NCBI GenBank assembly: GCA_021443065.1
Contig: JABUUR010000533.1
Location: 1-11,039, forward strand
DNA from: Fibrobacter sp.
GTDB lineage: Bacteria > Fibrobacterota > Fibrobacteria > Fibrobacterales > Fibrobacteraceae
Reading direction: 5' to 3'
Length of the DNA stretch: 11,039 nucleotides
Shown here: in pieces, positions 1-6,685 of the stretch
How the letters are laid out: every line of letters starts with the position of its first letter
Numbering within the stretch: position 1 is the stretch's first letter
Translations under genes and position numbers: made by a program
Notes under the pieces: generated by a model
The model's input: only the letters and a program-made list of their open reading frames with translations
What the model was told of the DNA's origin: nothing
Databases searched by the model: none

Positions 1-873
1 GTCCTGGGTGGTGGGCATGTCGCTCCAGGGGCGGAATGGGTTTACGTCTTCGCCGACGGGGTGGATGATGTCGTTGATGCCGTGCTGGATAATGACAGAC
101 CTGGCGCCCGCCACGTTGAGTTCTATGGGGAAACGGGTAGCTCCCTTCAAGCCGTAGGCTGCGTATGTGATGCAGTTGTATTGGCGAAGGATCCTTGTGC
201 CGCTTACAGCCCTGCGGATAACGGAAACATTGCCAAAACCTTCTCTTGCGGCTCGCAGGCTAAGGTAGTCGGGCCAGTCCTGGGCGGTAATGGAGTCGCC
301 GTAGCAGACCAATGCAAAGTTCTTTTCTTCGGTAAAAACGTCAACGGTGTTCAAGAAATAGAACCAGTTGGTGTTGCGTGTTTTTTCTGCCGGGAGCTCC
401 GGGTCGCAGACGAAGTTGCCGTAACTGTACCTGCCTATGGACAAGGGCCCCGTAATCAAAGTCCCTGCATTCATCTGGGTGAAATCTGCAAAGTACAGGC
501 TTACGTCTAGAGTCTCGCCTGCAGAAACGTCAAAGGGAATTTCATCGCTTATAATTTCTTGCCCTGCGGGAATGACCCCTGAAATTTTTCCGCCGAAGGT
601 GATTTTTGCGGGCTGGTAGTTTTTGCCGGAACTGTTGCTGCTGGCTGTGGCAACGCAAGCCTTGACTGGCCTTGCCACATAAGCTTCGCTGATGGTTACA
701 GCCTCTGTTCCCGTAAGGTTGGAAAAGCGAAACCGTAGTTTGTTTCCGTCAAAGCAAACGGGGATGGGGTAGCGAAGAGTCAGGTCCCTGGCGTACACGG
801 CCTCCTTGCGGTCTGTAATGGAGGTTGCGTTACCCCAGCAGGCGACCCATTTGGTGAATTTCTTTTCACTCAT
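1..873 (-). CDS. SGNH/GDSL hydrolase, XynE-like, C-terminus cut by window edge
   Basis: The reverse strand is open from an ATG at 873 to base 1 (291 codons, no stop), so the C-terminus lies outside the window. Residues 1 to about 175 form a beta-rich N-terminal domain like that preceding the catalytic domain in XynE-like SGNH esterases; visible pieces are a conserved RFRFSN stretch near 48 and an ITFGG...IPAG...SD pattern at 91-110. The catalytic domain then shows block I YGDSIT (191-196, nucleophile Ser194), block II with Gly225 in VSG, and block III GIND (265-268, oxyanion Asn267). The block V Asp/His pair should be in the missing part. The family hydrolyses ester bonds, often acetyl groups on sugars; the substrate here is unknown. 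No signal peptide is visible, so the enzyme looks cytoplasmic, unlike many relatives. A GAGGAT ribosome site at 881-886 supports this start. It is transcribed divergently from batA. Confidence 0.9.
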   Translation of the reverse strand, partial: MSEKKFTKWVACWGNATSITDRKEAVYARDLTLRYPIPVCFDGNKLRFRFSNLTGTEAVTISEAYVARPVKACVATASSNSSGKNYQPAKITFGGKISGVIPAGQEIISDEIPFDVSAGETLDVSLYFADFTQMNAGTLITGPLSIGRYSYGNFVCDPELPAEKTRNTNWFYFLNTVDVFTEEKNFALVCYGDSITAQDWPDYLSLRAAREGFGNVSVIRRAVSGTRILRQYNCITYAAYGLKGATRFPIELNVAGARSVIIQHGINDIIHPVGEDVNPFRPWSDMPTTQD

Positions 874-922
874 CGTATTTATCCTCGTTATTCAGCCTCG
901 TACGAGACGTAGTGCGGTTCGA

Positions 923-943
923 TAACTACAAGTTAGAAACTTG
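923..943. repeat. Two overlapping short inverted repeats in the divergent intergenic region
   Basis: TAACT-ACA-AGTTA (923-935) overlaps CAAGTT-AGA-AACTTG (929-943). Each is a perfect palindrome with a 3-base centre, and they share bases 929-935, so the two hairpins would be mutually exclusive. The second is followed by a T run on the plus strand, but the stem is only 6 bp and AT-rich. They lie about 50 bases upstream of the SGNH hydrolase start and about 130 bases upstream of batA. Possible uses are a repressor operator or a weak leader hairpin; nothing here proves a function. Confidence 0.35.
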
Positions 944-1002
944 CTTTTTTCAGAATTTCATAAAAAAATCCTGTGATTGGTCTTTTGTTGTAGTTTTTCG
1001 TA

Positions 1003-1031
1003 GATTTAGCCTTGTTCATAAATTGTATATT
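1003..1031 (+). promoter_or_regulatory. Possible promoter for batA-batB
   Basis: TATATT at 1026-1031 matches the sigma-70-type -10 consensus at five of six positions and lies 38 bases before the batA start in an AT-rich stretch. The -35 side is poor: nothing near 1003-1010 matches well. This is a candidate only; the promoter consensus of the presumed host is not known from this sequence. Confidence 0.25.
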
Positions 1032-1069
1032 CTTACTGCCTTTTTCGAATTACCGTTTTTGGAGTATTC

Positions 1070-2173
1070 ATGGATATTGGATCGTTGCATTTTCAGAACC
1101 CGGAAGCATTTTGGCTTTTGCTCTTGGTTCCCGTTCTGGTTGCCTCATACATATACAGGAATCGTCGCCGCAAGAGTACTATCAAGTTCCCTGCATTGGC
1201 CATTGCCAAAAAAGCCGCCCCCAGCAGCAGGGTCCGTTTTCGCCACATTGTCCCGGCCCTCCGCCTTGCCGCCTTGTGCTGCTTTGTGGTTGCCCTTGCC
1301 CGACCTCAAAACGCCATGGAAGTGGAGTACACCTCTACCGATGGCGTAGATATTATGCTTGCCCTGGATATTTCGGGCTCCATGGGTACCTTGGATATGC
1401 TGACTCGTGCCGAACAGGCAAAACTTGGGGTGATGAATGCCGAACGCATGCTCAAGTCCGGAAACTACTGGAAGTACAGCCGCCTGGGGTATGCCCAGGA
1501 GGTGATTGCCGAGTTCATCCAGAAACGCCATAGCGACCGCATCGGCCTTTCCGCCTTCGGTTCTCGTTCCATGACCCAATGCCCCCTGACCTTGGACTAC
1601 GGCTCCCTTCTCGAAATTCTCAAGGCCTCCGGCGAACTGGCCCGTGATTCTGTCTACGCCTCCCAGACTGCAATCGGCGACGGCTTGATGAACGCACTTG
1701 CCCGCTTGCAGAAATCCGAGGCCAAGTCCAAGGTGGTGGTGCTTTTGACCGACGGTCGGGACAATGCAAGCCTTGTTCCGCCCATGCGTGCGGCCGAGGT
1801 CGCACAGTCCCTGGGAGTAAAGGTCTATACCATCGGGGTGGGCAAAAAGAAGGGCAAGATTCTCTCTTTCCAGCAGAACCCCTGGACAGGCGAAATTTCG
1901 TGGGGCGAACGTGAAATTACTCCCGAAGAGGGCATTGACGAAGGTGTGCTGAACGCCATTGCCTTAAAGACCGGCGGGCGGTTCTACCGTGCCGAGAACA
2001 AGGAGGAACTGGAACGTATCTATTCCGAGATCGACGAACTGGAAAAGACCGAAATCGAGACCATCGCCTACGCCCGCTATGCCGAGAAGTTTTACCCCTG
2101 GCTGTTGGCCGGAGCCCTCTTGATTTTGCTTGAGCTTTTGCTTGCCAATACCCGCTTTGTTAGAATCCCGTGA
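1070..2173 (+). CDS. batA: BatA-like membrane-anchored VWA-domain protein
   Basis: This 367-residue protein has an N-terminal BatA-type region with hydrophobic segments at about 14-28 and 63-77, a periplasmic von Willebrand A domain (about 92-325), and a C-terminal membrane segment (about 342-360). The metal-binding MIDAS is complete: DISGS (Asp100, Ser102, Ser104), Thr200 and Asp228 in LLTDGRD. Bat proteins (the name is from the Bacteroides aerotolerance locus) are thought to form inner-membrane complexes with BatB, usually beside MoxR AAA+ ATPases; their biochemical role is poorly defined. Compared with the BatB next door, about 24 extra residues sit between the MIDAS serines and the conserved DRIGL strand (roughly 112-140), and a second extra stretch lies at about 264-288. 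The start has GGAG at 1061-1064. The stop is 22 bases before batB, so the two are probably cotranscribed. Confidence 0.85.
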   Translation: MDIGSLHFQNPEAFWLLLLVPVLVASYIYRNRRRKSTIKFPALAIAKKAAPSSRVRFRHIVPALRLAALCCFVVALARPQNAMEVEYTSTDGVDIMLALDISGSMGTLDMLTRAEQAKLGVMNAERMLKSGNYWKYSRLGYAQEVIAEFIQKRHSDRIGLSAFGSRSMTQCPLTLDYGSLLEILKASGELARDSVYASQTAIGDGLMNALARLQKSEAKSKVVVLLTDGRDNASLVPPMRAAEVAQSLGVKVYTIGVGKKKGKILSFQQNPWTGEISWGEREITPEEGIDEGVLNAIALKTGGRFYRAENKEELERIYSEIDELEKTEIETIAYARYAEKFYPWLLAGALLILLELLLANTRFVRIP

Positions 2174-2195
2174 TTTTGTGAGGCTGTAGAGAATT

Positions 2196-3224
2196 ATGCG
2201 TTTTGCCGAACCGACTTTCTTGTGGGGGCTGCTTTCCCTTCCGCTTTTTGCGTTGCTGTTCTTGTATGCGTACCGCCGTCGTAAAAAGCTGGCCAGCCGC
2301 TTTGTATCCCTATCCATGTTGCCCAAGCTTTCCACCTCGGTGTCCCCCTGGCGCCGTCTGGCCAAGGTGCTTATCCTTTTGCTGGCCATCGCATTCTTGT
2401 TCGTGGCCTTGGCCCGCCCTCAATGGGGCCGTAAGATGGAACATATCGAACGCAAGGGACTGGACCTTGTACTTTTGCAGGACATTTCCCTTTCCATGCT
2501 GGCCGAGGACATTAAACCCAACCGCCTGACCCGCAGCCGTCACGAAATATCCGCATTTCTGGAATCCCTGTCCGGCGACCGCGTGGGGCTGGTGGCCTTT
2601 TCCGGGGAGGCCCAGGTCATGGTCCCCTTGACCTTGGACTACGGCACGGTCCAGATGATGCTCAGGGAATTGAATCCCGGCTGGCTCATGCCGGGTACAA
2701 ATCTTGAAAGTGCCATCCGCAAGGGCATGTCCTTGTACCGGAATTCCAATAGCGGTGGACAGTATGCGGTAATGATCCTTATGAGCGATGGCGAAGAACT
2801 GGAAGCCGCCGCTGTAAACGCCGCCAAGGAGGCTGCCGCCCTCGGTATCCGGATTTACACCATCGGTATCGGTTCCCGCGAAGGGGTTCCCATTCCGGTT
2901 CCGTCAAAAAACGGAAGCGTCGCCTACAAGAAGGATATGCAGGGTAACATCGTGACCACGCGCCTTGAAGACAGGACCCTTCAAGAAATCGCTAGCGTCA
3001 CGGGGGGCCTGTATTTTTACGCCAGCCCCGGGGAATTCCAACTCCAGAAGGTTCTTTCTGAAATTGCGACCCTCGAAAAGAAGGAACAGGCTACGGACAG
3101 GATGGAAAACTACCAGGACCGCTACCAGATTTTCCTGGGGCTTGCCGCGTTCCTTTTCCTGCTGGAGGCGTTGATTTCCGAAAGAGGCCGTCGCCGCAAG
3201 CAGACCGCGGGCCGTTTTAGCTGA
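2196..3224 (+). CDS. batB: BatB-like membrane-anchored VWA-domain protein
   Basis: This 342-residue protein has two N-terminal membrane segments (about 8-26 and 56-73) followed by the ALARPQWG junction also seen, as ALARPQ, in BatA. A VWA domain follows (about 88-292), then a C-terminal membrane segment (about 310-327) and a basic tail. The MIDAS is complete: DISLS (Asp96, Ser98, Ser100), Thr168 in GTNLE and Asp198 in MSDGEE. The PNRL motif after the MIDAS and the conserved DRVGLVAFSG strand are typical of BatB. It probably partners BatA in the inner membrane with the VWA domain in the periplasm. Upstream ribosome-site matches are modest (GTGAGG at 2178-2183, TAGAG closer in), so translation may partly depend on batA. 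No BatC (TPR) or BatD gene follows; a 260-bp gap separates it from the next gene. Confidence 0.85.
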   Translation: MRFAEPTFLWGLLSLPLFALLFLYAYRRRKKLASRFVSLSMLPKLSTSVSPWRRLAKVLILLLAIAFLFVALARPQWGRKMEHIERKGLDLVLLQDISLSMLAEDIKPNRLTRSRHEISAFLESLSGDRVGLVAFSGEAQVMVPLTLDYGTVQMMLRELNPGWLMPGTNLESAIRKGMSLYRNSNSGGQYAVMILMSDGEELEAAAVNAAKEAAALGIRIYTIGIGSREGVPIPVPSKNGSVAYKKDMQGNIVTTRLEDRTLQEIASVTGGLYFYASPGEFQLQKVLSEIATLEKKEQATDRMENYQDRYQIFLGLAAFLFLLEALISERGRRRKQTAGRFS

Positions 3225-3237
3225 TGAAGTGCCTTTT

Positions 3238-3264
3238 GGGTGCGGGAATCGGCCATAAGCGCCC
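3238..3264 (+). terminator. Weak possible terminator after batB
   Basis: GGGTGC (3238-3243) can pair with GCGCCC (3259-3264) if one G-U pair is allowed, giving a 6-bp stem with a 15-base loop, starting 14 bases after the batB stop. Only a short T run (about 3273-3276) follows and not directly, so this is not a convincing intrinsic terminator. It is listed because the gap to the next operon otherwise shows no transcript end. Confidence 0.2.
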
Positions 3265-3484
3265 TTCAGAACTTTTGGTTACAAATAATTTACGAGCATT
3301 TTGGAATAATTTTTTCTAAAATGTTCTGCGGTGTGGTAAAATAGGGTACTTTCACCTCGAAAATGCCCGAAATGAGGGATGAGTTGGGCTCTTGTTCACC
3401 CTTTTTTACACAAAAATGGCGAAAAAAATGCTGTTTTTAAAGTAAATTATGGGTGGAAGTGTTTTATTCTAAAACGGAGACCTT
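3265..3484 (+). promoter_or_regulatory. Upstream region of the DUF4956-VTC operon
   Basis: This AT-rich stretch precedes the five-gene operon and should hold its promoter. TAAAAT at 3337-3342 is a fair -10 match, with only a weak -35 (TTCTAA at 3314-3319); if it is used, the leader would be about 135 bases. TATTCT at 3465-3470 is a second, closer -10-like site without a good -35. A clear ribosome site, GGAGA, sits at 3476-3480. No riboswitch fold or direct repeat was recognised. Confidence 0.3.
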
Positions 3485-4168
3485 ATGCTCGATCTTTTAG
3501 CGGTGCAATCCGGTACTGCCAATGCATCTCTTATCACTTTGGCCTACACCCTTATCTTGGCCTTTATCCTTTCTTCTGTCATCGCCTGGACTTACGAAAA
3601 AACCTTCCTTGGGCTATCCTATTCCCGCAACTTTGTGCAGGGCATCGTTTTGAGTTCCGTGGTTGCGGCCATGGTGATGTCCGCTATCGGCGATAACGTA
3701 GGCCGCGGTCTTGGCATGATGGGTGCTCTTTCCGTGGTCCGTTTCCGTACCAGTTTCAAGGACCCCCGCGACATCATGTTCATTTTCGCCTCCCTGGGCG
3801 CAGGTATCGGTTGCGGTGTCTATGCCTGGGGTGCCGCCTTGGGCGGTACCATCGCCTTCTGCCTGGTGGCCTTCCTGATCTCTCGCACGGGCCTTGGCAC
3901 CAAGCATTTCTTTGATGGCATGCTCCGCTTTGCCCTGCCCAACGAATCTGAACCCCGCCAGAAAATCGAGGACGTCCTTCGAAAAAGTCTAAAGACGTAC
4001 ATCCTGATTACCATGCGCGAGGTGGATGGCGGTGCCCGTGTGGATTGTGCCTACCAGATCCGCCTGCGAGCCACCAAGCCCGCTGCAGAAATCTTGAAGG
4101 AACTGTCACTGATCGAAGGCATCTCTGATGTTTCGTTCATGATGCAAGACGCCACCACGGAAATGTAA
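3485..4168 (+). CDS. DUF4956 family polytopic membrane protein
   Basis: This 227-residue protein has about four membrane segments (roughly 17-36, 50-69, 97-115, 118-134). Between the second and third is the family's best-marked motif, a Gly-rich stretch running into GALSVVRFRTSFKDPRD (80-96). A soluble C-terminal domain (about 150-227) alternates strands and helices in an ACT- or MgtC-C-terminal-like way (ILITMREVDGG...EGISDVSF). DUF4956 has no established biochemical function; from memory its genes often sit beside VTC-domain polyphosphate-polymerase genes, as here, which suggests a membrane partner for that enzyme. It is first in a tight operon (12 bases to the next gene). With no other inner-membrane transporter in the operon, it is the natural candidate for the inner-membrane channel or scaffold. 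The start is fixed by GGAGA at 3476-3480. Confidence 0.85.
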   Translation: MLDLLAVQSGTANASLITLAYTLILAFILSSVIAWTYEKTFLGLSYSRNFVQGIVLSSVVAAMVMSAIGDNVGRGLGMMGALSVVRFRTSFKDPRDIMFIFASLGAGIGCGVYAWGAALGGTIAFCLVAFLISRTGLGTKHFFDGMLRFALPNESEPRQKIEDVLRKSLKTYILITMREVDGGARVDCAYQIRLRATKPAAEILKELSLIEGISDVSFMMQDATTEM

Positions 4169-4180
4169 AGGGAGTTTAAG

Positions 4181-5245
4181 ATGAACAAGTTAGAAGAAGC
4201 TCTCGATACTTTCTGGAACAAGAACAAGACCAACCCCGGCGTGGCTCACGCCTACAAGCACAAACTCATTTACGCCTGGTGCCTGAGCATTGTGATTGTG
4301 GTTGTGTTGGGTATTATGTTTGCAGGCAAGGCCTCCATGTTCCAGGGCATTGCCGAAGCCTCCGAAACCACCATCAGTTTGCCCAGCCCCACCGAGGTGG
4401 TCAAGGTTCACGTGATGCCTGGCCAGTCCATTCATGCAGGCGATACCATTATCGAACTGAACCGCCCCGACCTGGTGCTCCGCATTACCGAACTGACCCG
4501 CGAACTGGATGCCATCGAAGGCCGCAGCAACCTGTCCACTGCAGAAATCGACCAGAAGGTGGCAGAGGTCAAGGCAGAGCAAGCTTCCCGCAGCCTGGCC
4601 CTCAAGGCTGAAATCCGCAACCTCGAAACGGAATACCAGAAGAACAAGGAACTTTCTGCAAAACTCAAGAGCCTTAAGGGTTCCAACTCCGAAAGCAACG
4701 GCAACGACGCCATGGCCATGCGCATCAAGAGCCTCAAGAACGAACTTGCCGTGTTGAATGCCAACGCCAACGAACAGATCAAACTCCTCAGGAGCAGTGG
4801 CCGCCTGCAAAAGAGTGCCGGCAAGACCGAAGTCGAGAACTTGAAAAAGGAACTTGCCGAACTCCAGAAGCAGCAGGAAGAACTTGTCCAAATCGCCAAG
4901 GAAGACTGGGTGGTTGGCTCCGTGAACGTTCGCGATGGCGAAAAGGTTTCCAGTTTTGCCCCCATTATCACCTTGACCCACAAGTCTCCTACCTTGGTCC
5001 GCGGCTACATTCACGAACGCATGTACCAGCGCATGGATGTGGGCGAAACGGTGAAGGTTCGCACCCTGGGCGGTTCAGGCAAGCCCATCAAGGGCAAGGT
5101 GGTGGGCCTCTCCAGCCGCATTGTGCCTTTCCCCACCCGTATGTGGAAAATGCCCGAAATGCCCATTTACGGTCGTGAAGTGATTATCCAGATTCCCGAG
5201 GCAAATCCCTTCTTGCTGGGCGAAATGGTGACGATTTCCGAGTAA
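4181..5245 (+). CDS. HlyD-like periplasmic adaptor (membrane-fusion protein)
   Basis: This 354-residue protein has a short cytoplasmic N-terminus and one membrane anchor (about 30-48). The first half of a biotinyl-lipoyl domain follows (about 70-97; VMPGQSIHAGDTIIELNRPD). A long charged helical hairpin (about 98-165 and 179-240) is interrupted by a Ser/Asn/Gly-rich turn at 166-177. The second lipoyl half comes next (about 243-268; VNVRDGEKVSSFAPIITL), then a beta-barrel region (about 270-354). This is the standard order for adaptors that bridge an inner-membrane transporter to a TolC-type channel. The usual TolC-binding RLS-type motif was not evident at the hairpin tip. The gene lies between a DUF4956 membrane protein and a TolC-family gene, with no ABC, RND or MFS pump alongside. 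The ribosome site GGGAG is at 4170-4174. Confidence 0.85.
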   Translation: MNKLEEALDTFWNKNKTNPGVAHAYKHKLIYAWCLSIVIVVVLGIMFAGKASMFQGIAEASETTISLPSPTEVVKVHVMPGQSIHAGDTIIELNRPDLVLRITELTRELDAIEGRSNLSTAEIDQKVAEVKAEQASRSLALKAEIRNLETEYQKNKELSAKLKSLKGSNSESNGNDAMAMRIKSLKNELAVLNANANEQIKLLRSSGRLQKSAGKTEVENLKKELAELQKQQEELVQIAKEDWVVGSVNVRDGEKVSSFAPIITLTHKSPTLVRGYIHERMYQRMDVGETVKVRTLGGSGKPIKGKVVGLSSRIVPFPTRMWKMPEMPIYGREVIIQIPEANPFLLGEMVTISE

Positions 5246-5296
5246 TAAGGCTCTTGAATACGGTTTTTAACTTGCTTGAATTGCAATAAGGTTTTT

Positions 5297-5300
5297 AGGA
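5297..5300 (+). promoter_or_regulatory. Ribosome site that sets the outer-membrane protein start
   Basis: AGGA lies 7 bases before the ATG at 5308. An in-frame GTG at 5302 is only one base from it, too close to be used, so the ATG two codons later is preferred. The resulting MKK... signal peptide is also the more usual form. Confidence 0.6.
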
Positions 5301-5307
5301 AGTGTTT

Positions 5308-6684
5308 ATGAAAAAGTTTGGATTGGCAACCTTGGCTTTGTCCGCTGCCGCATTTGCGGGGCCATTGACTTGGGAGCAGCTGATTCAGTCTGTGGATAAT
5401 GACCCCCGTTACCAAGCCTCCCAGCAGCGTGCCGAAATGGCTTCGGATGGTCGTCGCACCAAGCTTTGGGACAAAATGGAATTGCGCTACAAGCTGGATG
5501 GATTCAGTTTTGCAAGCCACGACTTTGAACTGCGCATTACGCCCAAGGCTTTTGGCGAAGGTTCTGCGGACAAGGCCCATTGGGATGCCCAGGTCGCCTA
5601 CCAAAAAGCGCGCCTGGTGGCAGACCGGGCCGTGCTTTTGTACGACCGCTACGACAGGGCTATCCACTACATCAACCGCCAGCGCATTGCCAAGCTGAAC
5701 AAAGAACTTTACCAGGTCAACGCCGACCGCATCGAAGTCCTTCACCTTAAGGCGGGTTCCACCAACTTTAACCCGCAGGACTTGATTACAGCCTTGGAGA
5801 AGGAATCTGCTCTCAGGGCCGACATCATGACCGACAGCACTTCGCTGCGCAATGCCGAAGCAAAGCTCAGGTTGTGGGTGCCCGATTTTGACGGGGTGGA
5901 ACTGGACACCACGTGGCTACCCTCCATGGAAGAAATTGCCTCCCAGCTGGAAAACGGCCTTGAGGTGAGCGCCTCGTTCCCCGTTGTCGCCATGGCAGAG
6001 GGCAAGATGAAATCCGAAAAGGCCAAGGTGCAGTTGGATGTTTCCAAGGGCCGTGATTACATTTCCCATATCGGAGTCGGGTACTCCCTGAAGGTTGAAT
6101 CCCTGATGGAAAAGTACAAGGAGTTGGAGGCTTACGATGTGTACGGTACCGGCAGTTACACTTCATACCAGGACCAGTTTGAAAAGGCTACCGGTTGTAT
6201 AAACTCTGCCTGTACATCTACGGCAAAGATCCTGATTCCCGATGTGGACAACCGCAAAACTTCTGATAAGTTCTTTGCCAACGTGGCCTTCCGTCTGCCT
6301 TTCTTTGACAGCAACAGGAGTTCCGACCTTAAGAGCCAAATTGCCGTGCTGGATGCCGAAGGCGACTACATGAAGGACTTCCGGGATATTACCCAGAAGG
6401 TGACCAAGCTGGTGGATGAGGTGAATGCCCTTATCGCCCAGTGGAAGGTTCTTAAGGATTTCTCCGAAAAGGTCAACGCCGGCTCCATCTTTGAACAGTT
6501 CGCAAAGAATGCGGGTTCCGACCCTCTGCTTTTGCTGCGCGCTCGCGAAAGTGCTCTGGAAAGCGAACTGAAGGCCATCAAGCTGGAAAACGACATTTAC
6601 AGCCGTTACCTCTCCTTGCTGGAATATGCCGGAGTCCTTGGAGCCGAGGGCGTGCAGAACCACTTGCAAAAGGGCTTGAAGTAA
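5308..6684 (+). CDS. TolC-family outer-membrane protein
   Basis: This 458-residue protein has a signal peptide (1-17, cleavage after AFA, before GPLTWEQL). Long helical stretches (about 95-185 and 340-440) alternate with two beta/loop regions (about 57-80 and 252-335), the duplicated layout of outer-membrane efflux proteins, though divergent. The second beta region contains a long loop (about 262-322) with a CINSAC pair (Cys297, Cys302) that could form a disulfide at the cell surface. The family forms trimeric outer-membrane ducts with periplasmic helical barrels. Its position, 62 bases after an HlyD-like adaptor gene, makes the two likely partners. It ends one base before the VTC-domain gene, so the two are probably translationally coupled. 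Assignment rests on overall architecture and context; sequence conservation is weak, as is common in this family. Confidence 0.72.
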   Translation: MKKFGLATLALSAAAFAGPLTWEQLIQSVDNDPRYQASQQRAEMASDGRRTKLWDKMELRYKLDGFSFASHDFELRITPKAFGEGSADKAHWDAQVAYQKARLVADRAVLLYDRYDRAIHYINRQRIAKLNKELYQVNADRIEVLHLKAGSTNFNPQDLITALEKESALRADIMTDSTSLRNAEAKLRLWVPDFDGVELDTTWLPSMEEIASQLENGLEVSASFPVVAMAEGKMKSEKAKVQLDVSKGRDYISHIGVGYSLKVESLMEKYKELEAYDVYGTGSYTSYQDQFEKATGCINSACTSTAKILIPDVDNRKTSDKFFANVAFRLPFFDSNRSSDLKSQIAVLDAEGDYMKDFRDITQKVTKLVDEVNALIAQWKVLKDFSEKVNAGSIFEQFAKNAGSDPLLLLRARESALESELKAIKLENDIYSRYLSLLEYAGVLGAEGVQNHLQKGLK

Positions 6685-6685
6685 T

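Noticed and set aside
61..510. Plus-strand open frame of 149 codons at the left edge
   Set aside because: The reverse strand here carries the SGNH catalytic blocks in one continuous frame, so this is a shadow.
929..950. Palindrome plus T run as an intrinsic terminator
   Set aside because: The 6-bp AT-rich stem is too weak, and no plus-strand gene ends upstream of it.
3379..3696. Plus-strand open frame of 105 codons starting in the gap before DUF4956
   Set aside because: It runs out of frame into the DUF4956 gene, has no ribosome site, and its translation resembles no known small protein.
4190..5014. Long reverse-strand open frame (274 codons) across the adaptor gene
   Set aside because: It is antisense to a well-supported HlyD-like protein, its translation is low-complexity (His/Gly/Phe-rich) with no family motif, and it reflects the codon bias of the plus-strand gene.
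5302..5307. GTG at 5302 as start of the TolC-family gene
   Set aside because: It sits on the ribosome site itself; the ATG at 5308 has proper spacing and gives a normal signal peptide.
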